A stretch of DNA of 64,000 nucleotides, taken from contig NZ_FQYW01000016.1 in the NCBI RefSeq assembly GCF_900141865.1, forward strand, positions 20,492 through 84,491, in the 5' to 3' direction. Shown piece by piece: positions 26,616 to 35,535 of the stretch; the first letter of the stretch is position 1, and each line of letters starts with the position of its first letter. This DNA is from Anaerovibrio lipolyticus DSM 3074 (lineage in GTDB: Bacteria > Bacillota > Negativicutes > Selenomonadales > Selenomonadaceae). The translations under genes and the position numbers were made by a program. The notes under the pieces are model-generated. The model made no database searches, had not been told where the DNA came from, and was given only the letters and a program-made list of their open reading frames with translations.

Positions 26616-28682
26616 ATGGAGCTGGATCAGGATATTCAATATTTGAAGGGAATCGGACCAAAGAAGGCTCAGCTCCTTAAAAAATTAGGTATAAGCAAAA
26701 TTTTTGATATGCTGACCCACTATCCCCGTGGCTATGAGGATCAAAGCAGCATTACCCCTATTGGGGAGCTGAAGCCAGGGGAAAAGTCTACTATTTCTGG
26801 CGTTATAACTTCTCTACAGGAAAAAAGAGCCGGGCGTCGAAATATGCTTATTCTGACAGCCATGGTTAGTGATGGCACTGGATTTGTGCAGATTACGTGG
26901 TTTAATCAGCGGTTTTTGAAGGCGAAGCTAAAGCCAGGTAAAAAGGTTTTTGCTACCGGAAAGGTGGAATTCGCTTTTGGAGGTCAGGGCCAGTACTCCA
27001 TGAGTCAGCTTTCTTCCTTTGAGATTATGGACCCTGATGAGGATGAGACCAAGGGGCTGGGAATACTTCCTATTTATCCTTCTACAGAGGCCCTTAATCA
27101 AAAATTCTTCAGAAAATCCATCAGAGAGCTTTTAAATAGTGTGGATACAATTCCAGAGGTTATTCCTGAAAATATTGCCAATCGTTATAGGCTTTTGCCC
27201 CGTGGAGAAGCCTTTTGGGGAATTCATTTCCCGGACAGCTTTGCCAAGGTTAAGCAGGCCAGGAATCGTCTGGCATTTGAGGAGCTGTACCTTATACAGT
27301 GCGGTCTTATGATGCTGAAAAAACGGACTCAGGAGAAAAAGCAGGGCATAAGGCATGGGCTCAACAGCGTAATGGTGGATAAGCTTATGGGATCGCTGCC
27401 TTTTGAACTTACTGGGGATCAGCGAAGGGCCTGGAATGATATTTGTAATGACATGGAGAGCTCTGTGCCTATGCGTCGTTTGGTGCAGGGTGATGTGGGC
27501 TCCGGCAAGACGGTTATCGCCATGCTGGCCCTTGTAAAGACAGTAGAAAATGGATATCAGGGAGCTCTTATGGCTCCTACGGAAATTTTAGCCAGACAGC
27601 ATTATGAAGGTTTCGTAAAACAGCTGGAGCCACTTGGAGTAAAGGTGGCTCTTTTGTCTGGAAAGCTCACGAAAAAACAGCGGGAGCAGATTTATGAGGA
27701 GCTGGCAGCTCAGCAAATAGATATTGTTATCGGTACCCATGCCCTTATTCAGGAGCAGGTGTCCTTTAAGAAGCTGGGTCTGGTGGTAACGGACGAGCAG
27801 CATCGTTTTGGTATCAATCAGCGGGCTGAGCTGGAGAAAAAGGGCACACTCATGCCGGATGTGCTGGTTATGACGGCCACCCCAATTCCACGTACCATGA
27901 CTTTGACGGTATATGGTGATTTGGATGTGTCACTTATTCGGGAGCTTCCACCTGGCAGAAAGCCAGTGAGAACCTTCGTGCGCACTCCGGACAGGCGGGA
28001 GCTTATTTATAAATTTATGCGGGATGAAATTTCTAAGGGGCGTCAGGGATATGTTGTATGCCCTCTTATTGAGGACAGTGAGGAAAGCAATCTCCTGTCT
28101 GCTGAGGCAGTTTATGATGAGCTGACTCATGGTATTTTTCGGGATATTCCCTGCGGACTTGTTCATGGTAAGCTGAAGCAAAAGGACAAGGAAGCTATTA
28201 TGCAGGAGTTCTACGAGGGACATCTTAAGCTATTGGTGGCAACAACGGTTATCGAGGTAGGTGTGAATGTGCCCAATGCCAGTATGATGGTCATTGAAAA
28301 TGCCCAGCAATTTGGTCTGGCCCAGCTTCATCAGCTTCGTGGGCGTATTGGCCGTGGTGAATACAGCTCCTATTGCGTGCTGGTGACAGATGGAAAAACT
28401 GAGGTTTCCAAGGAACGTATGCGGATTATGGAAACCACCTCTGATGGCTTCGTATTGGCTGAGGAGGATTTAAAGCTCCGAGGGCCGGGACAGTTCTTCG
28501 GCTCAATGCAGCACGGATTGCCGGATTTAAAGATTGCTGATGTATTGCAGGATATAGATATTTTACTGGAGGCCCGCCGGGCAGCCCTTGAAACCATGGA
28601 AAACAGGGTGGATCTTGATTATGTGCTGCCTATTCTGGAGCTTCAGTACAAAGAGCATTTTATGAACATAACAGATACCTAA
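26616..28682 (+). CDS. recG: ATP-dependent DNA helicase RecG
   Basis: 688-residue branch-migration helicase that rescues stalled forks. The N-terminal wedge/OB region opens QYLKGIGPKKAQLLKKLGI. The helicase core has Walker A GDVGSGKTVIA, motif Ia APTEILARQHYEGF, the RecG-style DEQHRFG box, TATPIPRTM and the C-terminal IEVGVNVPNASMM ... GRIGRGEYSSYC. ATG 26616 follows GTGGAGGA; a GTG at 26601 is part of that ribosome site. Confidence 0.96.
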   Translation: MELDQDIQYLKGIGPKKAQLLKKLGISKIFDMLTHYPRGYEDQSSITPIGELKPGEKSTISGVITSLQEKRAGRRNMLILTAMVSDGTGFVQITWFNQRFLKAKLKPGKKVFATGKVEFAFGGQGQYSMSQLSSFEIMDPDEDETKGLGILPIYPSTEALNQKFFRKSIRELLNSVDTIPEVIPENIANRYRLLPRGEAFWGIHFPDSFAKVKQARNRLAFEELYLIQCGLMMLKKRTQEKKQGIRHGLNSVMVDKLMGSLPFELTGDQRRAWNDICNDMESSVPMRRLVQGDVGSGKTVIAMLALVKTVENGYQGALMAPTEILARQHYEGFVKQLEPLGVKVALLSGKLTKKQREQIYEELAAQQIDIVIGTHALIQEQVSFKKLGLVVTDEQHRFGINQRAELEKKGTLMPDVLVMTATPIPRTMTLTVYGDLDVSLIRELPPGRKPVRTFVRTPDRRELIYKFMRDEISKGRQGYVVCPLIEDSEESNLLSAEAVYDELTHGIFRDIPCGLVHGKLKQKDKEAIMQEFYEGHLKLLVATTVIEVGVNVPNASMMVIENAQQFGLAQLHQLRGRIGRGEYSSYCVLVTDGKTEVSKERMRIMETTSDGFVLAEEDLKLRGPGQFFGSMQHGLPDLKIADVLQDIDILLEARRAALETMENRVDLDYVLPILELQYKEHFMNITDT

Positions 28683-28697
28683 ATATACTATCAACTC

Positions 28698-28742
28698 AAA
28701 TGCAGGTTATCAACAGGCAATGCGGATAACCTGCATTTTTAG
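28698..28742 (+). terminator. Terminator after recG
   Basis: Stem AAATGCAGGTTATC/GATAACCTGCATTT followed by T-run. The rest of the 317-bp gap to 29000 is AT-rich and holds only the next promoter. Confidence 0.88.
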
Positions 28743-28913
28743 TGGATAGCTTTCAGAATAATCGTATGATAAATTTACCATTACGTTTATCCTCTGTTTT
28801 ACCATTGAAAAATAAAAATCATTAATAATTGAAATAAAACGCTATACTGTATCTGTATTTTATACAGTATTTTGTATACTTTATTTTGTTTATAAAAACG
28901 GGTATGTTTTTTA

Positions 28914-28941
28914 TTGACTTGTATATTAACCGATGTATAAT
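28914..28941 (+). promoter_or_regulatory. Promoter of the biotin carboxylase gene
   Basis: TTGACT (28914-28919), 16-bp spacer, TATAAT (28936-28941); the start codon is 58 bp downstream behind TTAGGAGG. Confidence 0.75.
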
Positions 28942-28999
28942 TATTGGTATGATGAATTGAGGGCATATTCTATTTTTTTAGAGGTTAGGAGGTAATCAT

Positions 29000-30409
29000 A
29001 TGTTTAAGCGTGTTCTTATTGCCAATCGTGGCGAAATAGCTGTCCGTATTATCCGTGCCTGTCAGGAGCTGGATATCGAAACTATAGCTGTATACTCTGA
29101 TGCTGATGCCGATGCCCTGCATGTCAGATTGGCGGATAAAGCCGTAAATATCGGACCAGCGGATGCTCAGGAAAGCTATCTTAATAAAGAAGCAATCCTT
29201 AACGCTGCAATTCAGACAAAAGCTGATGCTCTTCACCCCGGTTACGGCTTTTTGTCGGAGGATGCAGATTTCGCAGAACAGGTAACAGATGCCGGTATTA
29301 CATGGATTGGGCCAATGCCGGAAACCATTCGTCTGGTGGGGGATAAGGATATCGCAAGAGCCTCCATAATGCCGTCGGGTATTCCAATGGCCAAGGGCAG
29401 CAATCCGCTGAACAGCAACGAGGAAGCCATTAGGAGTGCCAAGGAGGTCGGTTATCCGGTTATTCTGAAGCCAGTTTCAGGTGGTGGAGGCAAAGGAATG
29501 TGTGTCGCCCGTGATGAAGAAGACCTGAAAAATATCTTGAAGCTACTGGTGGATATTACGAAAGAAAAATATTATTTCGAGCATTTCATTGAAAGATCAC
29601 GCCATATTGAGGTACAGGTGGTGGCAGATAACTACGGGGAGGTTCTGCATCTTGGGGAGCGTGAATGCTCCCTGCAACGTCGCAATCAAAAGCTGCTGGA
29701 GGAATCACCATCTATTGCACTGACCCAGGATATGCGCAACCGCGTTGGAGCATTGGCTGTTAAGGCCGCAAAAAGTGTTCATTACTCCAATATCGGTACG
29801 GTAGAGTTTTTACTGGATTTAGCTGACAATGAATTTTATTTCATGGAAATAAATCCCCGTATCCAAGTTGAGCATGGTATTACGGAAGTAGTAACCGGTA
29901 TTGACCTGGTACGCACACAAATTTGTATCGCCGCTGGTGAATCCTTGGATTTTACACAGGATGATGTAACTTTCACGGGACACGCCATCGAATGCCGCAT
30001 CAACGCCGAGGATCCGGATAAAAACTTTATGCCATCCCCTGGACATATTACCTTTCTCCATGAGCCGAGCGGTCCACGGGTACGCTTTGACTCCGGTGTA
30101 ACAGCGGGTCTGGACATCGAGCCTTATTATGATTCGTTGATTGCAAAAATTATTGTTCACGGACGCAATCGTGGCGATGCCATAAAAATTATGGAGCGTG
30201 CTCTGCATGAATTCCACATTGAGGGAGTAAAAACTACTTTGCCACTTCATAACAAAATCCTTCGTGATAATTATTTTCGTACAGGCAATATCGACACACA
30301 ATTTATAAAAAAACGCATGCCGGCATATGTATCTGCGCCTAAGAAAATGAAGGGTATGAGTGATACTGAATTGGCCAGGGCCATTATCGAAAGTATGTAT
30401 CTGGCATAA
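29000..30409 (+). CDS. accC: Biotin carboxylase subunit (AccC-type)
   Basis: 469-residue ATP-grasp enzyme that carboxylates biotin on a carrier protein. Motifs: KRVLIANRGEIAVRIIRAC, HPGYGFLSED, KPVSGGGGKGM (ATP loop), ERECSLQRRNQKLLEESPS with the catalytic Lys/Glu, MEINPRIQVEHGITE and AIECRINAEDP. The segment after EH is normally PVTE or TVTE; GITE and the NPR triplet are unusual and blur the line between acetyl-CoA carboxylase and two-subunit pyruvate carboxylase. It stands alone, without accB, accA or accD, so it may be a second copy serving another biotin enzyme. Confidence 0.88.
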   Translation: MFKRVLIANRGEIAVRIIRACQELDIETIAVYSDADADALHVRLADKAVNIGPADAQESYLNKEAILNAAIQTKADALHPGYGFLSEDADFAEQVTDAGITWIGPMPETIRLVGDKDIARASIMPSGIPMAKGSNPLNSNEEAIRSAKEVGYPVILKPVSGGGGKGMCVARDEEDLKNILKLLVDITKEKYYFEHFIERSRHIEVQVVADNYGEVLHLGERECSLQRRNQKLLEESPSIALTQDMRNRVGALAVKAAKSVHYSNIGTVEFLLDLADNEFYFMEINPRIQVEHGITEVVTGIDLVRTQICIAAGESLDFTQDDVTFTGHAIECRINAEDPDKNFMPSPGHITFLHEPSGPRVRFDSGVTAGLDIEPYYDSLIAKIIVHGRNRGDAIKIMERALHEFHIEGVKTTLPLHNKILRDNYFRTGNIDTQFIKKRMPAYVSAPKKMKGMSDTELARAIIESMYLA

Positions 30410-30426
30410 CGAGGAAATCACATTAG

Positions 30427-30567
30427 TCCGGTATAGCCGACACAGTCGATACAAAAGAATATCCGGAATACATCTTTACAAACATTTCCCAGGAAGAATC
30501 CTTAGAGGACGATTATGTTTTAGAAAAATATCTCCCATGGAATGTGAACCTGCCAATTGAAGAGTAA
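30427..30567 (+). pseudogene. 5'-truncated coding remnant after accC
   Basis: A 46-codon open frame without ATG, GTG or TTG start but with coding-like composition (TKEYPEYIFTNISQEES, then EKYLPWNVNLPIEE and a stop). It begins after an in-frame TAG and sits 15 bp after accC. Likely the decapitated end of a gene brought in or left by rearrangement; family not recognised. Confidence 0.4.
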
Positions 30568-30583
30568 TGACATTATACTATGA

Positions 30584-30606
30584 CGCAGCCTACGGGCTGC
30601 TTTTTA
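30584..30606 (+). terminator. Terminator
   Basis: GCAGCC/GGGCTGC stem with a TAC loop and five T. Ends the accC transcript. Confidence 0.75.
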
Positions 30607-30777
30607 TTTGCTGTTGAGGAATACTATACTTTGACGTTTACGGTTTTTTTCTATATTTCTATGGCAAAATTTGGATAGTTGCTGTATAATATATCTATAT
30701 TTTCACGAAGTAAAGTGTGAAAGAATAAAAGTACGAAAGTGTCATAAACATATAGTATATTAACAGGTGGTGTTTTT

Positions 30778-31074
30778 ATGGTAAATCCTAAGTTAAGGGA
30801 TGATTTGAACGATCAGCTTTGCGGGGCAGTTTTGAAATTGGAAACTGTGGAGGAGTGCTATCAGTTCTTTGAGGATATTTGTACTATCAGTGAAATAAAG
30901 GCTATGAGTCAGCGCCTGGAGGTGGCTCGTATGCTGCAGGATCATCACACCTATGATGACATTGTAAGTCGTACCGGGGCCAGCACAGCTACCATCAGCA
31001 GGGTAAAGCGTTGCCTTAATTATGGTGCAGATGGCTATTCACTGGTATTGGATCGCTTAAAGGACAAGAAATAG
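30778..31074 (+). CDS. yerC: TrpR-like protein YerC/YecD
   Basis: 98-residue helical DNA-binding protein of the TrpR superfamily. The HTH is in HTYDDIVSRTGASTATISRVKRCLNYGADGY, which matches the family's conserved end. YerC/YecD genes are found near his, trp or pcrA genes in Firmicutes; here it immediately precedes hisZ (33 bp), so a role in amino-acid-biosynthesis control is plausible but unproven. A TATAAT at 30685-30690 is the likely -10. Confidence 0.9.
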   Translation: MVNPKLRDDLNDQLCGAVLKLETVEECYQFFEDICTISEIKAMSQRLEVARMLQDHHTYDDIVSRTGASTATISRVKRCLNYGADGYSLVLDRLKDKK

Positions 31075-31107
31075 TATTAAAGCAAGTTGGGCGTAGGAGA
31101 AGTGACT

Positions 31108-32292
31108 ATGGAAAATAGAGAAATGGTTTTGGAAATCCCTTATGGTACAAGGGACTTTTTACCTCGTGAGGCTGCCGGTAAGCGTGCCATTGAAGCAGCA
31201 ATAGCTGAAGAATTCAACCTTTGGGGTTATGATGAAATAGTGACGCCAACCGTTGAATTTTTGGACACTCTTACTATGGGCAATGGCAGTAATTTGGAGC
31301 CTCATATGTTTAAGCTCTTTGATAAGAATAACCGTACCATGGCTCTGCGCTACGAGATGACTACTCCTATTGCCAGAGTAGCTGCTTCCCGTATGAAGGA
31401 AGATAAGCTGCCATTAAAGCTGTCATATATTAGCTCAGTATTTCGTTACGAGCAGGCCCAGACTGGTCGCCAGTGTGAATTCCATCAGGCAGGGGTTGAG
31501 CTGTTGGGCAGTGATAAGGCAACTGCAGATGCAGAGATAATTGCTTTGGCCATTTCTGCCCTAAAAAAGACGGGCCTCAATGACTTTATTATCTGCCTTG
31601 GACAGGTGGATTTTATTAATGGACTTATGAAGCAGTGCGGTTTAAGTGCCAAGGAAATGGGCAATATCCGTGCGGCCATTGAAAATCGTGATCTTGTAGG
31701 TCTTAATAATATAGCTGATAAGGCAGATATTTCTGATGATGCCAGAAAAATGGTTAAGGAGATTCCTCTTCTTCACGGTAACCGTGAAATTTTGAAGAAG
31801 GCTTATTCCATGGTGAACAACGAGCAGTCCCGGAAGGCACTGGATAATCTTTCTGAGATTTGCAATCTTTTGGAAGCCTATGGTGTATCTGAGTATATTA
31901 CCTTTGATTTGGGTGTAATCCGTGATTTCACCTATTATACAGGTATGGTGTTTGAAGCGTATACACCGGGGCTTGGCTATCCATTGTGTGGTGGCGGCCG
32001 TTATGACAATATGCTGACGGATTTTGGCACAGATATGTCAGCCACTGGCTTTGCCTTTGGCATAGAGCGGGTAATGCTGGCCTTGGAGCGTCACGGATTG
32101 AAGGCACCACAGACCCAGCGTGATGTGTATGTGGCGTTTGCACCGGGCAAGGAGCCGGAGGCTATAAAGGCAGTTCAGAAGCTGCGTATGGCCGGGGAAG
32201 CATGTGAAATGGCCATGGGACCGTCCACCGAACAGGATGCCGAGGAATATCGTGCAGGAAAGGGATATCAGCAATTGATATTCGTGAGATAA
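31108..32292 (+). CDS. hisZ: ATP phosphoribosyltransferase regulatory subunit
   Basis: 394-residue histidyl-tRNA-synthetase paralogue that activates short HisG and confers histidine feedback. Class II synthetase-like motifs: PYGTRDFLPREAAGKRAIE, ALRYEMTTPIARVAASRM, FRYEQAQTGRQCEFHQAGVE and GLGYPLCGGGRYDNML. It has no C-terminal anticodon-binding domain typical of HisS, and its pairing with the 219-residue HisG supports HisZ over HisS. ATG 31108 has AGGAG upstream; a TTG at 31087 does not. Located 6 kb from the main his operon. Confidence 0.9.
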   Translation: MENREMVLEIPYGTRDFLPREAAGKRAIEAAIAEEFNLWGYDEIVTPTVEFLDTLTMGNGSNLEPHMFKLFDKNNRTMALRYEMTTPIARVAASRMKEDKLPLKLSYISSVFRYEQAQTGRQCEFHQAGVELLGSDKATADAEIIALAISALKKTGLNDFIICLGQVDFINGLMKQCGLSAKEMGNIRAAIENRDLVGLNNIADKADISDDARKMVKEIPLLHGNREILKKAYSMVNNEQSRKALDNLSEICNLLEAYGVSEYITFDLGVIRDFTYYTGMVFEAYTPGLGYPLCGGGRYDNMLTDFGTDMSATGFAFGIERVMLALERHGLKAPQTQRDVYVAFAPGKEPEAIKAVQKLRMAGEACEMAMGPSTEQDAEEYRAGKGYQQLIFVR

Positions 32293-32828
32293 TGATAAAA
32301 AGAATAGTTCAGTTTTTTAAGGGGGTTCTTGCAAAGGGCCCCAATAAGGAAGAACAGAATACAATAAATGACCTGCTGTCCCCTGAGGCTCAGCAGGCCT
32401 TTTATCACATGACGGTAGCCGATCAGCGTCATACTCTTCATGTTATGAAAACTGCAGTGGATATTGCTGAAAAGCAGGGGCTGGCCGATTCTATTGACAT
32501 GGACTTTTTAAAGCGCTGTTGCTTGTTGCATGATATTGGCCGTGGCCCAAGGATGAACAGTATCAGAAAGACCTACGGGGTTTTGCTGGATAAATTTTTC
32601 CATGAATGGTCTGTAAATAACAGCCAGTGCTCCAGTGACAGCTACTTTAAGGAAATAATGTACCGTTATTATAATCATCCTGAAATAGGCTGCGGTGAGC
32701 TGATGAAGATGGGGATGATTCACGAAGCTGACATTGTGCTTCGTCACCACAACGGAAAAAATGAAGAATTATTAGCTAATGAGCAGGCTGTTCTTAAGGT
32801 ATTGATGGAAGCGGACAGCTTAAGTTAA
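32292..32828 (+). CDS. HD domain-containing phosphohydrolase
   Basis: 178-residue protein with the metal-binding HD pattern: DQRHTLHVMKTA (first His), CCLLHDIGRGPR (His-Asp), YYNHPEIGCGELM and VLRHHNGKNEE. Family members hydrolyse nucleotides or phosphate esters. Its ATG overlaps the hisZ stop (TAATG), so the two are coupled. Substrate unknown. Confidence 0.85.
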   Translation: MIKRIVQFFKGVLAKGPNKEEQNTINDLLSPEAQQAFYHMTVADQRHTLHVMKTAVDIAEKQGLADSIDMDFLKRCCLLHDIGRGPRMNSIRKTYGVLLDKFFHEWSVNNSQCSSDSYFKEIMYRYYNHPEIGCGELMKMGMIHEADIVLRHHNGKNEELLANEQAVLKVLMEADSLS

Positions 32829-32932
32829 GCTGTCTTCAAAAAAATTTAAAAATTTGCAGGATATTATTTTTTTTTATAGAATATTACAAACCGTACGAGA
32901 TTTATTTATGGAAGAAAGAGGCGGAGAAAGTT

Positions 32933-33598
32933 ATGCGCTACGAAGCAGTAATATTCGATTTAGATGGAACATTGATAAATTCAATAGATGATTTGGCAGA
33001 CAGCTGTAATGAAATGCTTGCGGCATACGATTTGCCAAAACATGATGTTGAGGCCTATAAATATTTTGTAGGAAATGGCATTGGCAAGCTGGTGGAAAGA
33101 GCATTGCCAATTGACAAATCCGAGGACAGAGCCTTTTATGAAAAGGCATTGGCAAAATTTAAAGAGATTTATAACGGTAAGGTGCTGAATAAAACCCGTG
33201 CCTATACAGGCGTTCGTGAGCTGCTGCTGAAGCTCATTGAAAAGAATGTTCCTATGGCTGTTTGCACCAACAAGCCAATGGATGCGGCAAAGACAATTAT
33301 TAGTATTTTGTTTGAGCCAGGTACTTTCAAAATAGTTATGGGGGATCGTCCTGGTCATCCCAGAAAACCAGACCCATCCACTTGTCGGGAAATCTGCAAG
33401 GAAATTGGTGTGGAGCCTGAAAAAGTTGTTTATGTAGGAGATAGTGGCGTGGATATGCAGACAGCAGTAAATGCCGGCTTCCTGCCTGTAGGGGCCCGTT
33501 GGGGATTCCGCAAGGATGAGGAGCTTTTGAAAAATGGAGCTAAAATGCTTCTTGATAAGCCAACAGATCTTCTCTTTGAGGTACAGTTCAAAAAGTAA
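32933..33598 (+). CDS. gph: HAD-family phosphatase, phosphoglycolate phosphatase-like
   Basis: 221-residue HAD hydrolase with motif I VIFDLDGTLINS (nucleophile Asp), motif II AVCTNKP, the Lys of RKPDPS and motif IV VYVGDSGVDMQTA. The cap domain between 20 and 90 is the Gph/PGP type. RBS AAGAGGCGGAG. Probably removes phosphoglycolate or similar by-products; exact substrate unproven. Confidence 0.87.
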   Translation: MRYEAVIFDLDGTLINSIDDLADSCNEMLAAYDLPKHDVEAYKYFVGNGIGKLVERALPIDKSEDRAFYEKALAKFKEIYNGKVLNKTRAYTGVRELLLKLIEKNVPMAVCTNKPMDAAKTIISILFEPGTFKIVMGDRPGHPRKPDPSTCREICKEIGVEPEKVVYVGDSGVDMQTAVNAGFLPVGARWGFRKDEELLKNGAKMLLDKPTDLLFEVQFKK

Positions 33599-33713
33599 GG
33601 TCAGCTTAAAAAGTAATTATTAAGGTGTGGCGTCAGCTTTGGATGTTTGTGGTATAATATACCATGCAATTATTTCGAGGGTGACGCCCTCTTTATGTTT
33701 TGGAGGAAAATAA

Positions 33714-35084
33714 ATGGCTAAGGTTCCTGTAGAAAAGGGAAAGCAATACAATATAAAAATCAATAGCTTGGGTAGCAGCGGTGAAGGCGTGGGCCGTATT
33801 GAAGGCTTCACTGTTTTTGTTGTGGGTGGTCTTCCTGAGGAGGAGCTTACTGTAAAGATTACTGAGGTGAAGAAAAGCTATGCCACAGGCAAGCTGGTGA
33901 AGGTGTTAAAGCCAAGTCCTGATCGTGTGGTGCCTTCCTGTGGTATTTACAAGGAGTGCGGTGGCTGCCAGCTGCAGCATCTTTCCTATGAAGGACAGCT
34001 AAAGGCCAAGCATCAGCAGGTGAAGGATGCCATGGAACGTATAGGCCATCTCAAGAATCTCCCTGTGTTGCCTACCATTGGAGCCAAGGAGCCATGGTAT
34101 TACCGCAATAAGGTGGCATTTCCTGTAGGTCGTGAAAAGGGCAAGACTATTATTGGATGCTTTGCCCAGGGAACTCATAAGATTATTGATTCCTCTGACT
34201 GTATGATTCAGGATAAAATCAATAACGAGGCCATCAGTGCAGTACGCGAGGTAATAGATAAGCTGAATATTCCTGTATACGATGAGGACCGTCATACTGG
34301 TGTAATGCGCCATGTGGTGGCCCGTACTGGGGAAAATGGACAGCTTATGGTGGTGCTGGTTACTGCTACCAAGCAGCTGAGTCGTGAAAAGGAGATTATC
34401 AAGATGCTTCGCAGCCGTCTGCCTCAGATGGTTAGCCTTCAGCAGAATATCCAGACCTATAGAAATAATGTTATATTGGGCCGGGAGACTAAGCTGTTGT
34501 GGGGACGTCCAACTATTAAGGCTAAGCTGGGGAAGTTCAGCTTTAATGTTTCTGCCCGTTCCTTTTTCCAGGTTAATACCAAGCAGGCGGAGGTACTTTA
34601 TGACAAGGCACTGGAGTTTGCTCAGCTGACTGGGAAAGAAACAGTAATTGATGCTTATTGCGGTACGGGTACTATCAGCCTTTATCTAGCCCAGAAGGCC
34701 CGTAAGGTTTATGGAGTAGAAATTGTAAGTCCGGCCATTAAGGATGCAGAGAAAAACGCCCGGGAAAATAATGTAAAGAACGCAGAGTTTATTGTGGGCG
34801 ATTGCACCAAGGTAATGCCAAGACTCTATAATCAGGGGATTCGCCCAGATGTAATTGTGGTGGATCCGCCAAGAGCCGGCTGTACTGAAGTGGTTTTAAA
34901 GACCTTCGCCAATATGCAGCCAAATCGTATTGTCTATGTATCCTGCAACCCAGCCACCTTGGCAAGGGATCTGGAAATATTGGACAAGCTTGGTTATAAG
35001 GCTGAAAAAGTCCAGCCAGTGGATATGTTTGTGGCCAGCAGCCACGTTGAGAGCATAGCACTAATTAACAAAAAACAAAAGTGA
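33714..35084 (+). CDS. rlmD: 23S rRNA (uracil-C5)-methyltransferase, RlmD/RumA family
   Basis: 456 residues: an N-terminal TRAM/OB domain (GEGVGRIEGFTVFVVGGLPEE), the iron-sulfur cysteines in CGIYKECGGCQLQH, then a SAM domain with DAYCGTGTISLYLA, VVDPPRAGC and the catalytic Cys of YVSCNPATLARDL. It makes m5U in 23S rRNA. RBS TGGAGGAAAA. Its last codons are part of a 480-bp block duplicated at 41.2 kb. Confidence 0.93.
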   Translation: MAKVPVEKGKQYNIKINSLGSSGEGVGRIEGFTVFVVGGLPEEELTVKITEVKKSYATGKLVKVLKPSPDRVVPSCGIYKECGGCQLQHLSYEGQLKAKHQQVKDAMERIGHLKNLPVLPTIGAKEPWYYRNKVAFPVGREKGKTIIGCFAQGTHKIIDSSDCMIQDKINNEAISAVREVIDKLNIPVYDEDRHTGVMRHVVARTGENGQLMVVLVTATKQLSREKEIIKMLRSRLPQMVSLQQNIQTYRNNVILGRETKLLWGRPTIKAKLGKFSFNVSARSFFQVNTKQAEVLYDKALEFAQLTGKETVIDAYCGTGTISLYLAQKARKVYGVEIVSPAIKDAEKNARENNVKNAEFIVGDCTKVMPRLYNQGIRPDVIVVDPPRAGCTEVVLKTFANMQPNRIVYVSCNPATLARDLEILDKLGYKAEKVQPVDMFVASSHVESIALINKKQK

Positions 35085-35535
35085 CGTAAACCCTTGTCGT
35101 ATAAGGCTTCATGGCATATTTGTGACATATAAAAATAAAGAATTATGCTGTGCCAGAAAGACGGCATTTTAGTGATTTTCAGCAGAGCAGCATACTCAAA
35201 ACGATAGTTGGGTATGTTGCTCTGCTGATTTTTTGCATTAGGGTAGAGTATGTGGTACTGCTATTGGCATAGTTGGGAATGTGGGGACGATGTTGTTCTG
35301 AAACGATAAACATTCCTACTTTGGAATAGGCATGATTACTGGGGTGGGATAGATATGTTTATGGCACCTAGCCTTTTTTATAAGTTGGGTATGCGGGAGT
35401 GCTAGAATGTTGAGATGATGTTAGAATGTAGAGTAGTGCATAATGGATCAGCTTGGATATGATGTGGAACTGACATATAATAAAAATGATGCACATTGAT
35501 GCTGTGGCAAATCGGGATTTGAGGGGGAACAAAAT
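35056..35535 (+). repeat. 480-bp repeat block, copy 1 (rlmD 3' end plus leader)
   Basis: Runs from the rlmD codons for ALIN to the base before the next start codon. It aligns along its whole length with 41177-41656 at roughly 85-90% identity by eye. It contains the terminator hairpin at 35180-35234 and about 300 bp with no reading frame, ending in GAGGGGGAAC (ribosome site) before an unrelated gene. Confidence 0.8.
35180..35234 (+). terminator. Terminator after rlmD with compensated twin at 41301
   Basis: Long stem CAGCAGAGCAGCATACT against GGTATGTTGCTCTGCTG followed by six T. In the second copy the outer pair CAG/CTG has become CAA/TTG, a compensatory change that supports the structure. Confidence 0.85.

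Noticed and set aside
31108..32292. Histidyl-tRNA synthetase (hisS) instead of hisZ
   Set aside because: No C-terminal anticodon-binding domain; the short HisG in the same genome requires HisZ, and the adjacent yerC fits hisZ context.
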